A stretch of 64,000 bases of DNA, taken from the NCBI RefSeq assembly GCF_006494425.1, contig NZ_VHIV01000010.1, positions 1 to 64,000 on the forward strand. The letters are read 5' to 3'. The stretch is from Bacillus dicomae (GTDB taxonomy: Bacteria > Bacillota > Bacilli > Bacillales > Bacillaceae_G). Positions 1 to 8,846 of this stretch are shown piece by piece. Below the pieces are notes generated by a model. It saw nothing but the letters and a program-made list of their open reading frames with translations, was not told where the DNA came from and did no database searches. The stretch's first letter is position 1, and every line of letters starts with the position of its first letter. The position numbers were made by a program, and so were the translations under genes.

Positions 1-846
1 GTAGCCGTCAACTTTCACTTCACTTACTGTATATTGGATTTCGTTTCCTTGTCCATCGTACTTCGGTAGATCTTTGAAGCTAAAGTTCCAGTTGCCTTTT
101 TCATCAGCTTTCACTGTCGTGTCTTGTATCACTTTATCACCTTGAAGCAATTGTACTGTGATGCTTCCTGGTCGTGTGTTGAACTTGTTGTTGTAGTCTT
201 CCCAGACTTTCTTACCACTTACTTCTGTTTTGTCCGTATTTTTGTACGTGTTTGTGATTGTTGTTCCTTCTACTTTTGTCTCGTAGCCGTCAACTTTCAC
301 TTCACTTACTGTATATTGGATTTCGTTTCCTTGTCCATCGTACTTCGGTAGATCTTTGAAGCTGAAGTTCCAGTTGCCTTCTTTATCTGCTTCCACCTTT
401 GTATCTTGTATTACTTTATCACCTTGAAGCAATTGTACTGTGATGCTTCCTGGACGTGTGTTGAATTTATTATTGTAGTCTTCCCATTTCTTTGTTCCCG
501 AAACTTTTGTCGTTTGTACTACTTTTGTATTTGTAATGTCATAACCTTCTACTTTGGATTCATATCCTAGTACCGGTTGTTCTTTCACTTTATACTCGTA
601 TGCTGCTCCATTTTTATCGAACACTGCTAACTCTTTGAATTCATACTTCCAATCTTTTTCTGCTGTTACTTCTTTCGTGTCTACCACTTTATCATTTTGT
701 AATAGGTCTACTTTAATTGTCGTTGGACGATCTGTTGCGTTGTTATCGTTCCATTTCTTAGTTCCTGAAACTGATGTAGTACTATTACCTTCAGCACCGC
801 CGCCAGATATTATATTTTCAACTGTGCGACTATCCGAATCGGAAAT
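1..846 (-). repeat. Tandem CnaB-domain repeats in the adhesin gene (282-bp unit)
   Basis: The sequence at 1-282 recurs at 283-564 with an exact 282-bp (94-codon) period. The first ~85 bases of the two units differ at one position, while their other ends have drifted. A third, diverged unit occupies about 565-846. More units probably continue beyond the left edge. Confidence 0.85.
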
Positions 847-1776
847 TTGTTCTCCGTCTTTAACTTGGTATTTAATAGTATACTTATTCTCAAGATCTTT
901 TTGTTTCTTCCCGCTTTCAGTTATGTTAGCTTTATAGCCAATTGTAACTGTATTACCACTTGCTTTAGCCTTATCAATCTCAACGTCAAAAGAGGTTTCG
1001 TCACTATTAAACTGAATCTTTCCATAACCTTCAGCTACAAATTTTTCTAATGATAAAGTTTTACGGTCTTCAGGATTACCATTATCATAATCAAAATAGA
1101 AACTATCTTTATTAAGCGTTTGTCCTCCCTGCAAGGTATCAGTCAAATCAATGTTACTACTTAAGACTTCTTTGTTATAGTTTACAATTAAATACCAGTT
1201 TACTTCATTAGTATTTTCTGCTCGAATATCACCCGCCTTATAGGAAAAGGGGCCCTTTCCAGGATCTGTACCACCACCACCGCTCGGACCAGTAACCGTG
1301 ACAGATTGCTTATCTAAAATTGTACCTAAATTTGTTTCAACCTTTTGCTCTTTATCTTTTTCCATATAAGTGGATTGAACTGTAAAATAAAAATGTCCTT
1401 TAATATTAGTCTCTGTTTCTACCTTTTCATTAAATGTACATACCACAGTACCTGCATTTATTTCACAAGTACCATAAGCAATTTTATTAGGGTTTAACAA
1501 CTGAATCGTGTCTCTAAATCCTTGCAATTCTGGAGGTAACGTTAACGTTAGTGTGTCCCCAGGCTTTATCCTATTTCCAGGTTTTTCACTAAACTCCACT
1601 TTTATTCCCATTCGTTCGTAGTAACCTAATTTTTCTTTATCGAACGTAAAGCTATCTACAATCCCTGTGTTATTTAATTCTTGTGCATTTGCTACTATAG
1701 GTAAAAGACTCTGACCTATAGTAAACATGAAAATCATCATAATCGAAAAAATAGAAGTTATTCTCTTTAAATACAT
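1..1776 (-). CDS. Cna-type collagen-binding surface adhesin, N-terminal part (cut by window edge)
   Basis: An open frame runs from an ATG at 1776 off the window's left edge (about 592 codons seen). A GGAGG lies 12 bases upstream of the start, which is slightly far. The N-terminus is a signal peptide: Lys/Arg, a hydrophobic stretch, then a likely cleavage after VANA near residue 32. Residues ~40-320 look like the Ig-like ligand-binding region of Cna/SdrC-type adhesins. A Gly-rich GGGG linker sits near residue 170. From about residue 320 onward come CnaB-type repeats (VSGTKKW...GYE, ~94 residues each). The family is exported, stiffened by intramolecular isopeptide bonds and anchored to peptidoglycan by sortase through a C-terminal LPXTG, which would lie outside the window. 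Binding to collagen is inferred from family only. It has no operon partner in view. Confidence 0.85.
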   Translation of the reverse strand, partial: MYLKRITSIFSIMMIFMFTIGQSLLPIVANAQELNNTGIVDSFTFDKEKLGYYERMGIKVEFSEKPGNRIKPGDTLTLTLPPELQGFRDTIQLLNPNKIAYGTCEINAGTVVCTFNEKVETETNIKGHFYFTVQSTYMEKDKEQKVETNLGTILDKQSVTVTGPSGGGGTDPGKGPFSYKAGDIRAENTNEVNWYLIVNYNKEVLSSNIDLTDTLQGGQTLNKDSFYFDYDNGNPEDRKTLSLEKFVAEGYGKIQFNSDETSFDVEIDKAKASGNTVTIGYKANITESGKKQKDLENKYTIKYQVKDGEQISDSDSRTVENIISGGGAEGNSTTSVSGTKKWNDNNATDRPTTIKVDLLQNDKVVDTKEVTAEKDWKYEFKELAVFDKNGAAYEYKVKEQPVLGYESKVEGYDITNTKVVQTTKVSGTKKWEDYNNKFNTRPGSITVQLLQGDKVIQDTKVEADKEGNWNFSFKDLPKYDGQGNEIQYTVSEVKVDGYETKVEGTTITNTYKNTDKTEVSGKKVWEDYNNKFNTRPGSITVQLLQGDKVIQDTTVKADEKGNWNFSFKDLPKYDGQGNEIQYTVSEVKVDGY

Positions 1777-3361
1777 ACTTTATGTTAGCCTCCTCATAAT
1801 TTAAAATCTAAATAGTTTCTAGTACAAACATGTTATGACAAAAATTCTGTTATCCAACTATTTCACTTGCGTATTTTTAATAGCTACTATGATTTCTTCC
1901 CTCCTTCACTACTACTTAACAACTTGAAACTTGATTTTTTATAAGTCTCTCTAACATTTTCAACATGCCTACAATTATGTAATTTTGACCTACATTTTTA
2001 ATAGGAACATAGATAAACTTTGATAACGAAGTTTAAATAATAAATACATATAGGCGACAGATAATGGAATACATGACAACCATTCTTCTTTTTGTGCCTT
2101 AGGGATTATAAAATGATTATTCTGTGTGTAACAGACTTTAGTGCGGGCAAACATAGACTAACTACTTCACAGTAAATAGGCATCCCATCAACTCTTATAC
2201 TTATCGTCCTGAAAAAATAACGAGAATTAAGGATTATAGTCGAAATAAGTATTCCAACAAAAAAGCTTGTAAATGTGGAGCGAGTTAAAATATTACGGAC
2301 GAAGTATTGTTTGTCTATGAAGATAAAAGAAATATTCTCCAAATCTGAATAAAGCGGAACAAGTTTGGGGTAAATAAAAATGATTGTGATTTTCAACTGA
2401 TTTCATGTGAATTTTGCAGAAATACGAGAATCAGTCTTTTCATTTTTGGAGTATATAAATAGGTGTCGTGAAAAAGGATGTCTCTTGATGTATCTGTTTC
2501 TAAAACTATGTCAAAAAATTAAAATAAACCTACATATCATCTATCCACTAAAAATTTTAAATTTATTTACGGATAATAGAATATTTATATATACTTATAT
2601 GAATTTATGTATTAATATATATATAAATGATGTTAACTCAAAAATAAGAGGTGTATATCTCCTCATTATTTTTATTGAATCTAAAAAATCAAGTTGATTA
2701 GCACCAAATCCTTGGCTCCTTAACTAAATAAGAAGTTTTGAGGATTACCTACTCAGTTGTTAGATAGATTATAATTTTAAGTACACTTACCTCGATTGTA
2801 ATAAAATAATCTAAAGCAATTACAATATTCCCTAGTAGCATTTCGTCAATAAATAATACAGATATACCTTTTTTGCAATTCCCCCAAAAAACAACAAATT
2901 TTTTCCATAGTCTATTATTCTAGAATTGTTACCAAAAATCAATAGTTAATTGTTGTTCCCATCTTTACTTCATTATTATAAGCATCTTTAGGCTAACCGA
3001 TTATCCTATTTTTCATATCGTATGCTAGCTAAGGTTGACCGCCCTCATAGAATTCTCCTTAATTTACAAAACATTATATATTTATGTTTTTCAGAAAAGT
3101 CCACCTTTCTTTTAAAAGTAATAACATCTATATCCTCATTAAAAATATACAAATAATTCAGGTTGCACTTTTCTATTTCTCAATACAAATTAATTAAAAG
3201 AAAAAAACAATTAGTTATAGCAAAAATCACCTACTTTAAAGTGGTGATTTTTTATTGAGAAAATACATATATGCATAAAAGCATATTTTCTCCTACTCAT
3301 TATCGTATACAATATTCACTGTAACGAAAATGATTACAACTAATAAGGAGGCTTTTCTACT
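1777..3361. other. 1.6-kb AT-rich intergenic region without a supportable gene
   Basis: Between the adhesin start and the secreted-protein gene I find only short, low-complexity open frames (2106-2396 minus, 2407-2697 plus). Neither has a ribosome binding site or a recognisable composition. The stretch 2560-2640 is almost pure A/T. The only structured element is the hairpin at 3222-3253. The region may hold decayed genes or long regulatory DNA for the adhesin, but nothing can be identified. Confidence 0.6.
3222..3253 (+). terminator. Strong hairpin with T-run upstream of secreted-protein gene
   Basis: AAAAATCACC and GGTGATTTTT flank an inner ACTTT/AAAGT stem, giving one continuous hairpin followed by T residues. 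No gene ends just upstream, so it may terminate a leader or short transcript, or be a remnant. It would also work on the minus strand. Confidence 0.55.
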
Positions 3362-3736
3362 ATGAAAAAAATGATTTTAGCCGGTGCGTTAACTTTAGCA
3401 GGAATTACTAGTGCTACTGCGTTTATTGCTGAAACAAAGGCTGCTGCCGCTACCCAAGAACAAAGCTTTACAAAATTTTATTCTTTGCAAACTGGAAGTA
3501 GTTCTGAACAAGAACCTATTCTCCTTCAAAAGGGACAAGAGCTAACAATTCAACCTAACAGCAAAACTCCTAGTTACAGTGTTTATGACTCAAATCATAA
3601 CCTTATTGGACATTATTCTGATGGTTACAGCCGAATTTTCACCGCAAAAACAGGTGGAAATATGTATGTTCAATTTCATGCACCTTACGTTTACTATAGT
3701 CCTGTTAATTTTTCTGTTACTTATACTATTCAATAG
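3362..3736 (+). CDS. Small secreted protein of unknown function
   Basis: The 124-residue product begins with a typical Sec signal peptide (MKKMILAGALTLAG, then an Ala/Thr-rich region ending near AETKAAA at ~residues 25-32). The mature part (~93 residues) is rich in Ser, Tyr, Gln and Pro, with no Cys and a predicted all-beta look (alternating polar and hydrophobic residues). I recognise no domain. The start is supported by TAAGGAGG, with GGAGG 9 bases upstream of the ATG. It is monocistronic, with a hairpin terminator immediately after the stop. It is likely extracellular. Confidence 0.75.
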   Translation: MKKMILAGALTLAGITSATAFIAETKAAAATQEQSFTKFYSLQTGSSSEQEPILLQKGQELTIQPNSKTPSYSVYDSNHNLIGHYSDGYSRIFTAKTGGNMYVQFHAPYVYYSPVNFSVTYTIQ

Positions 3737-3737
3737 A

Positions 3738-3767
3738 AAAGAGGTCCTTTATAGGGCCCCTTTTATT
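3738..3767. terminator. Bidirectional terminator between convergent genes
   Basis: AAAGAGGTCC-TTTA-TAGGGCCCCTTTT forms an imperfect GC-rich stem with A/T flanks on both sides. It sits between the secreted-protein stop (3736) and the stop of the convergent ECF-operon gene (3763). Confidence 0.7.
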
Positions 3768-4434
3768 TCTCTTGCCAATTCACTTTTACGAATCCATCTT
3801 TCACTTTTAATCCACTTATATTCAATACATACTCTTCATTTGCTTTTAAAGTAACTGTAAAACTACCTTTTTTCGATTCACAGATTTCCTTTAACTCTTT
3901 TATACCTTCTCCTCGTCTTTCATACACGCTAAAGCATAAGTTTCCTCGTTTTGCATCTGTCTCATAAGAAAATGTCACTTCTGTATCCTTCTCATACTGA
4001 AGTTCAATATCTTTACCGGCAATATCCCATGATGAGAATTTCGCCTCGTAACTTGTCTCCCCTTGCTTCTCATTTTCTAAATATATATCTCCTGCTTTCC
4101 ACGCGTCATCTAACGTTTGTGCAAAAGCAAAACCACTAAGTAATACAAACATTGTACTTGCCAATATCGCAACTAATGTTACTCTCTGCTTTTTAACAAA
4201 GTTCATCTTATATTCTCCTTCAACTTTCTTTTTATTTCTTTTTACCATATATAACAAAAAACCGATAAAAAATGGAAATATAACCACTAAGACACTCCAT
4301 CCTTTACTCATTTGATGTGCTTTAGCATCTGTATATACCCATGATGCAACACATATTAAAAGTGCTATAAAAGCTAAAAACATCGTCACTCCAGCTACTT
4401 CAAATAGTACAAACGGATTAGCGAACTCTTTCAT
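3763..4434 (-). CDS. Membrane protein of ECF sigma operon: PLDc_N-like N-terminus joined to an exported domain
   Basis: The 223-residue frame has two parts. Residues 1-70 carry two membrane segments (about 10-32 and 46-64) with the pattern of the PLDc_N/cardiolipin-synthase N-terminal domain. Residues 77-223 begin with what looks like a complete signal peptide (Lys/Arg, hydrophobic stretch, then FAFAQ near residue 107) and continue as a soluble beta-rich domain. An internal ATG at 4206 (Met77) is preceded by GAAGGAGAA at good spacing, so the second half may be translated on its own, or this may be a fusion of two originally separate genes. The start overlaps the end of the anti-sigma gene by 17 bases, indicating translational coupling. 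Function is unknown, but operon position suggests a target or modulator of the sigma factor. Confidence 0.7.
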   Translation of the reverse strand: MKEFANPFVLFEVAGVTMFLAFIALLICVASWVYTDAKAHQMSKGWSVLVVIFPFFIGFLLYMVKRNKKKVEGEYKMNFVKKQRVTLVAILASTMFVLLSGFAFAQTLDDAWKAGDIYLENEKQGETSYEAKFSSWDIAGKDIELQYEKDTEVTFSYETDAKRGNLCFSVYERRGEGIKELKEICESKKGSFTVTLKANEEYVLNISGLKVKDGFVKVNWQEK

Positions 4435-4732
4435 GTAATTTATACTCCTTCTTTAAAAATGACTGTATTACAACATATATCGGAATGTATACATGCATCA
4501 TAATCACAATGGCTATCAACATAGAGATTTTATGATCCAAATGAATGACAAATTGTTCTATAACAACTGTTAACAAAACAATCCAAATGGCATGAATACA
4601 AATCATCCATCTCTTCTCTAATTTCTGAGCCTTTCGTACGCCCTGCTTCGTATTATTTATTAGCTCCTCGCTTGGAATTACCTTTCCTGCTAAGCTGCTC
4701 TTTATCATCTGATCAAATTTATCTTCCTTCAT
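4418..4732 (-). CDS. Probable anti-sigma factor (two-TM membrane protein)
   Basis: The 104-residue product has a cytoplasmic N-terminal region of ~40 residues (MKEDKFDQMIKSSL...) followed by two hydrophobic segments (about 43-62 and 70-92) and a short charged tail. It lies directly after, and overlaps by 14 bases, an ECF sigma gene. That size, topology and position are typical of small membrane anti-sigma factors of Bacillus ECF systems. There is no zinc-binding HxxxCxxC motif, so it is not a ZAS-type anti-sigma. The role is inferred from context rather than from a recognised domain. Confidence 0.65.
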   Translation of the reverse strand: MKEDKFDQMIKSSLAGKVIPSEELINNTKQGVRKAQKLEKRWMICIHAIWIVLLTVVIEQFVIHLDHKISMLIAIVIMMHVYIPIYVVIQSFLKKEYKLHERVR

Positions 4733-5246
4733 GAACGAACCCCTCCAAATGTTCTCGCATTTGCTTCTTCGCGTAATTAAGACGATATTTCACCGTACCA
4801 ATCGGTATATTTAATATTTCGCTCATTTCTTTGTAAGAATATTGTTCATAATAGTAGAGTACGAGCACAGTTTTATATTTTTCATTCAATAACTGTATAA
4901 CTTCCCGTATCATTTCCGCTTCCACTTTTTGAATAAATTCTTCTGATATATTCACTTCATCTGCGAAATCTATTTCTCCACCATCTTCTTTATGAAACAA
5001 ATCCAATACGCGATCTTTCCACCTTTTCTTTTTACGATAAAAATCATAAAATGTACGAACACAAATTGTAGTAATCCACTTTTTATAATTATCGACGTAA
5101 GCAAGTTGATTCCGTGATGAAAAAACCTTTATCCACGTCTCTTGAAAAATATCTTCCGCATCTTCTTTTGTTTTGGCCAATTTATAACATAAGGAATATA
5201 TTTGCTGCTTATATATATCAATTAATTCTTCTACCTTTTCTTCCAT
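4719..5246 (-). CDS. ECF-family RNA polymerase sigma factor
   Basis: The 175-residue protein shows sigma region 2 at ~7-75 (LCYKLAKTKEDAEDIFQETW, the core-binding and -10 recognition region) and region 4 at ~115-168 (a helix-turn-helix around YSYKEMSEILNIPIGTVKYRL). There is no region 1 or 3, as in ECF sigmas. It is the first gene of a three-gene operon with its probable anti-sigma and a membrane/exported protein. The start is supported by an AGGAGG about 8 bases upstream. A sequence matching an ECF promoter lies upstream, so it is probably autoregulated. The signal it senses cannot be read from the sequence, but the membrane partners suggest envelope stress. Confidence 0.9.
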   Translation of the reverse strand: MEEKVEELIDIYKQQIYSLCYKLAKTKEDAEDIFQETWIKVFSSRNQLAYVDNYKKWITTICVRTFYDFYRKKKRWKDRVLDLFHKEDGGEIDFADEVNISEEFIQKVEAEMIREVIQLLNEKYKTVLVLYYYEQYSYKEMSEILNIPIGTVKYRLNYAKKQMREHLEGFVHEGR

Positions 5247-5271
5247 CAGAAACCTCCTGTCATTTATATAA

Positions 5272-5299
5272 GACGATGCAAACTCTCCTTTTGTTTGAA
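5272..5299 (-). promoter_or_regulatory. Candidate ECF autoregulatory promoter
   Basis: On the minus strand TTCAAAC (5293-5299) and CGTC (5272-5275) are separated by 17 bases. This fits the AAC...CGT pattern of ECF sigma promoters (family consensus TGAAAC-N16/17-CGTA/C). It lies about 26 bases upstream of the sigma gene start. Confidence 0.5.
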
Positions 5300-5328
5300 A
5301 AAAGTTTTATTTTTTATCATTTCCATAT

Positions 5329-5363
5329 AAAAAGGCAATCACAACATTGTGTGATTGCCTTTT
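5329..5363. terminator. Perfect 13-bp hairpin, bidirectional terminator type
   Basis: AAAAGGCAATCAC and GTGATTGCCTTTT pair perfectly around a 9-base loop. It lies between the divergent side of the ECF operon and the end of argS and most likely terminates the argS transcript on the minus strand (after the repeat that follows argS). Either strand gives a T-rich tail. Confidence 0.6.
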
Positions 5364-5375
5364 ACTTAAAAACGA

Positions 5376-5519
5376 AAGTCCGCTTCCGCTTTTCTTTATT
5401 GTCCAGCTCCAGCGGCTAGAATACTCGGTGGCTTCGCGCCTTCCTCCGAGGCAAAGTACGCCTCTCTATCAGGAGCTCCATCCCCCTCCTATTCTAAACG
5501 AGCCGCTTCCGCTTTTCTT
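5376..5519 (-). repeat. Dispersed intergenic repeat, copy 1, abutting argS stop
   Basis: A GC-richer block begins and ends with the same direct motif (CCGCTTCCGCTTTTCTT at ~5380 and ~5503) and contains GTCCAGCTCCAGCGGCTAGAAT. A related block sits at 10711-10821, also directly next to a gene's stop codon and in the same orientation. This is a non-coding repeat family rather than a gene; the short frames across it are not credible. Confidence 0.65.
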
Positions 5520-5521
5520 AA

Positions 5522-7192
5522 TTACATTTTTTCTGGTGCAGATACTCCTACGATTGCTAATGCGTTTTGAAGTGTAGTGCGTACTGCTTTCATTAACTCG
5601 TAACGAGCTTTACTTAATTCTAAGTTATCTTGGTTTAATACTTTTTCTGCATTGTAGAAGCTGTGTAGTGCTGCAGCTAATTCAAATGCATAGTTTGTAA
5701 TGCGGTGTGGCAGACGTTTTTGCGCTGCATCCGCAACTACAGCTGGGAATTCACCAAGTTTTTTCAGTAATTCTACTTCTTTCTCAGAAGTAACAAGTTT
5801 GTAGTTCACGTCTCCGCCTGTAGCTAATCCTAATTCTTCACCTTGGCGAAGGATACTGCACACGCGAGCGTGTGCGTATTGTGCATAGTATACTGGGTTT
5901 TCATTAGATTTTGATACAGCTAAGTCCATATCGAAATCTAAATGAGAATCGCCGCTACGCATTGCGAAGAAGTAACGCATTGCGTCCACGCCTACTTCTT
6001 CCATAAGCTCACGAAGTGTAACTGCTTTACCTGTACGCTTACTCATCTTCATTTTTTCACCGTTTTGGTATAGTTGTACCATTTGGATGATTTCTACTTC
6101 AAGCGTATCTTTATCGTAACCTAGCGCTTGAATAGCAGCTTTCATACGGGGAATGTAACCGTGGTGGTCAGCACCCCAAATGTTAATTAACTTATCGAAA
6201 CCACGCTCTAATTTATCACGGTGGTAAGCGATATCTGGCGTTAAGTATGTGTAAGAACCGTCATTTTTAATTAATACACGGTTTTTATCGTCACCGTAAG
6301 TCATTGAACGGAACCAAGTTGCGCCGTCTTCTTCAAAAATTTCTTCACGCTCTTTTAATACAGCAAGAGCTTGATCGATTTTTCCGTTTTTGTATAATGA
6401 TGTTTCTGAGAACCATACATCAAACTTAACACGGAAGCTTTCTAAGTCCTTTTGAAGTTTTGCTAACTCATATTTTAAACCGTACTCACGGTAGAATTCA
6501 TAGCTTTCTTTTTCATCAGCTTTCGCATAACGATCGCCAAATTCTTCTGCTAAACGTTTACCGATTCCAATGATGTCCGCACCGTGGTATCCGTCTTCTG
6601 GCATTTCTTTCTCTAGACCTAAAGCTTGCATGTAACGAGCTTCAACAGAAAGGGCTAAGTTATGAATTTGGTTACCAGCATCATTAATGTAGTACTCACG
6701 AGATACATCGTATCCTGCTTTTGCTAATAGGTTACATAGCGTATCACCTACTGCTGCACCACGTGCATGTCCTAAGTGAAGGTCACCTGTTGGATTCGCA
6801 GATACGAACTCAACTTGTACTTTTTCACCTTTACCAGTTTTCGTTTCACCATAAGCTTCGCCAGCGTTAACGATTGTTGGGATTAAGTCTGTTAAGTAGC
6901 TATTATCCATGTAGAAGTTAATGAAACCAGGACCTGCAATTTCAATTTTTTCAATAGAAGCTTTTGCTTTATCGAATTTTGCAACTAATTCTTCTGCAAT
7001 CATACGAGGTGCTTTTTTCGCAACGCGTGCAAGTTGCATTGCCATATTTGTAGAGAAGTCACCATTTGTTTTATCTTTTGGAGATTCTAATACAACGTTT
7101 GGAATCTGTTCTTCTGTCGCTAATTCTGCCTTTAATACAGCAGCTTGAATTTCTTCTTTAATTAATCCTTTTACTTGTTCTAAAGAATTCAT
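5522..7192 (-). CDS. argS: Arginyl-tRNA synthetase
   Basis: Class I aminoacyl-tRNA synthetase charging tRNA-Arg with arginine in the cytoplasm. The 556 residues match the Bacillus ArgS length. An N-terminal tRNA D-loop-binding domain (~1-110) precedes the Rossmann catalytic core with the HIGH signature as HLGH (139-142) and an intact KMSKR loop (382-386). The C-terminal ~120 residues are the helical DALR anticodon-binding domain. The ATG overlaps the stop of the upstream ywiB gene (TAATG), so the two are translationally coupled. This ywiB-argS pairing is also found in B. subtilis. A dispersed repeat lies directly after its stop codon. Confidence 0.97.
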   Translation of the reverse strand: MNSLEQVKGLIKEEIQAAVLKAELATEEQIPNVVLESPKDKTNGDFSTNMAMQLARVAKKAPRMIAEELVAKFDKAKASIEKIEIAGPGFINFYMDNSYLTDLIPTIVNAGEAYGETKTGKGEKVQVEFVSANPTGDLHLGHARGAAVGDTLCNLLAKAGYDVSREYYINDAGNQIHNLALSVEARYMQALGLEKEMPEDGYHGADIIGIGKRLAEEFGDRYAKADEKESYEFYREYGLKYELAKLQKDLESFRVKFDVWFSETSLYKNGKIDQALAVLKEREEIFEEDGATWFRSMTYGDDKNRVLIKNDGSYTYLTPDIAYHRDKLERGFDKLINIWGADHHGYIPRMKAAIQALGYDKDTLEVEIIQMVQLYQNGEKMKMSKRTGKAVTLRELMEEVGVDAMRYFFAMRSGDSHLDFDMDLAVSKSNENPVYYAQYAHARVCSILRQGEELGLATGGDVNYKLVTSEKEVELLKKLGEFPAVVADAAQKRLPHRITNYAFELAAALHSFYNAEKVLNQDNLELSKARYELMKAVRTTLQNALAIVGVSAPEKM

Positions 7193-7629
7193 TATTTTGC
7201 CTCCTTCAAATTAAGTGTAATTGTATATCTGCCAGCTTCTTGTTCACTTAGAAGCAATGCGTACGTTAAGAAGAGTTGTCCTTTTTTCTTTTCATCCGAC
7301 CATTTAAAAAGAACGTTATCAGTTTTCGTTTGCAATGCAAACGTACCAAGTTCACTCGTATACGTACCAGTTGTCCATTCACCTTTCACATGCGTCTGAC
7401 GCATAGAAACAGCACCTGAACGCATAATGAGAACTTGTTCATCTTGAATTTTAATAATTGTTTTCACTTCGCCTTGTTCGTTCGGCTCTTGGAATGTTAC
7501 ATATGTACCTTGACCTTTTACATAGTATTGACCATTTGCTTCAAAAGCAACGGTTTCCTTCCTCGCCCCTTCACGGATTTCTGTTACGAAATGAACGTGT
7601 ACCGGCAAGCCTGCAAGTTGTTTCTCCAC
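7192..7629 (-). CDS. ywiB: DUF1934 / YwiB-family beta-barrel protein
   Basis: A ~145-residue cytoplasmic protein of the DUF1934 family (calycin-like beta-barrel), rich in alternating beta-strand patterns (PVHVHFVT...[14 protein letters not shown]...). No enzymatic activity is established for the family. I place the start at the GTG at 7629 because AAAGGTG lies 8 bases upstream. A TTG at 7647 is in frame but would overlap that ribosome binding site. It is the first gene of a pair with argS (one-base overlap of stop and start codons), the same order as in B. subtilis. Confidence 0.85.
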   Translation of the reverse strand: MEKQLAGLPVHVHFVTEIREGARKETVAFEANGQYYVKGQGTYVTFQEPNEQGEVKTIIKIQDEQVLIMRSGAVSMRQTHVKGEWTTGTYTSELGTFALQTKTDNVLFKWSDEKKKGQLFLTYALLLSEQEAGRYTITLNLKEAK

Positions 7630-7831
7630 GTCTTGCACACCTTTCAAATGTTATAGATATTAAATACTACTTATAATAAATCACTTTTCCTATCATATCA
7701 AAAAAAGACGCTGTCTGTCTGCTGAAAAATCAGGAAAACTCCATTTCAAAAAATAATTCACTTTCACTTTATTTCATATGATAAAATGTTTTTTAAATCT
7801 AAATATTCTTTCATTTAAAGAGGTGAATTTA

Positions 7832-8818
7832 ATGCTACCAACAAAATTGAAAAAAGGTGATGAAATTAGAGTTATTTCACCATCTTGTAGTTTAAGTATT
7901 GTCTCAAATACGAATCAAGAGCTTGCTATAAAAAGATTAACTGACATGGGCTTTCAAGTTACATTCTCAACATACGCTAATGAGATAGATCGATTTGCTT
8001 CTTCTTCTATTTCTTCACGCGTTCAAGACCTTCACGAAGCATTTAGTGACCCAAATGTAAAAGCCATTTTAACAACACTTGGCGGTTACAACTCTAATGG
8101 CTTATTAAAACATCTCGATTACGATTTAATTCGCGAAAACCCGAAATTTTTCTGTGGCTATTCCGATATCACTGCATTAAATAATGCAATTTACACAAAA
8201 ACTGGACTTGTTACATATTCAGGGCCTCATTTCTCTTCTTTTGGAATGGAGAAAGGACTCGAGTATACGACCGATTACTTTTTAAAATGCTTAACTTCTC
8301 ATAGACCTATTGAAGTCCTGCCATCTGAAACATGGAGCGACGATTCTTGGTATATAGATCAGGAAAATCGAGAATTCATTAAAAATGAAGGGTATGTTTC
8401 AATTCACGAAGGTGAAGCAACTGGAGAGATTATCGGTGGCAATATGAGCACATTGAACTTACTGCAAGGTACACCATATATGCCAAACTTAAAGGACAAA
8501 ATTTTATTTCTTGAAGAGGATAGTTTAACTGGAAAAGCTACTCTTAAAACTTTTGATCGCTATTTACATTCTCTTATGCAGCAACAAGATTTTGAATACA
8601 TAAAGGGTATCGTTATAGGAAAGATGCAAAAAGGCGCAGAATGTACGATAGAGGACATTCAAGAAATGCTTGCTTTAAAACCTGAACTTGCACATATCCC
8701 TATCATTGCAAATGCAAGTTTCGGGCATACAACCCCGATTTTCACTTTCCCAATTGGCGGACGTGCAAAAATCATTTCCAACAAAGAAAATACATCTATT
8801 ACTATTTTAACGCACTAA
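7832..8818 (+). CDS. S66-family peptidase (LD-carboxypeptidase / MccF-like)
   Basis: The 328-residue product opens with LPTKLKKGDEIRVISPS, the typical start of peptidase family S66. It carries the nucleophile segment FCGYSDITAL (Ser), a later LEEDS stretch and FGHTTP (His) near the C-terminus, consistent with the Ser-Glu-His triad. Family members cut the L,D bond of muropeptides in cell-wall recycling (LdcA) or cleave microcin C-like aminoacyl-nucleotides (MccF). The sequence alone does not decide between them, though the closest Bacillus relatives are usually called MccF-like. The start is the internal ATG at 7832 with AAAGAGGTG upstream; an ATG at 7778 lacks a ribosome binding site. It is monocistronic. 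Confidence 0.85.
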   Translation: MLPTKLKKGDEIRVISPSCSLSIVSNTNQELAIKRLTDMGFQVTFSTYANEIDRFASSSISSRVQDLHEAFSDPNVKAILTTLGGYNSNGLLKHLDYDLIRENPKFFCGYSDITALNNAIYTKTGLVTYSGPHFSSFGMEKGLEYTTDYFLKCLTSHRPIEVLPSETWSDDSWYIDQENREFIKNEGYVSIHEGEATGEIIGGNMSTLNLLQGTPYMPNLKDKILFLEEDSLTGKATLKTFDRYLHSLMQQQDFEYIKGIVIGKMQKGAECTIEDIQEMLALKPELAHIPIIANASFGHTTPIFTFPIGGRAKIISNKENTSITILTH

Positions 8819-8846
8819 AAAAGGAGCGAATGATTCGCTCCTTTTA
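8818..8846. terminator. Bidirectional terminator
   Basis: AAAAGGAGCGAA-TGA-TTCGCTCCTTTT is a perfect hairpin between the convergent S66 peptidase gene and the yxeA-like gene, T-rich on both strands. Confidence 0.85.

Noticed and set aside
1-564. Possible CRISPR or regulatory tandem array
   Set aside because: The 282-bp period is a multiple of three and stays in frame; it encodes CnaB domains.
2106-2396. 96-codon open frame on the minus strand
   Set aside because: No ribosome binding site, very Ile/Phe-rich product and no recognisable domain. A vague likeness to transposase fragments is not enough to call a pseudogene.
2407-2697. 96-codon open frame on the plus strand
   Set aside because: Begins inside AT-rich DNA without a binding site; composition is that expected from translating A/T runs.
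3319-3335. Fur-like sequence before the secreted-protein gene (GAAAATGATTACAA)
   Set aside because: Only about 11 of 15 positions fit the 7-1-7 consensus, within what is expected by chance in AT-rich DNA.
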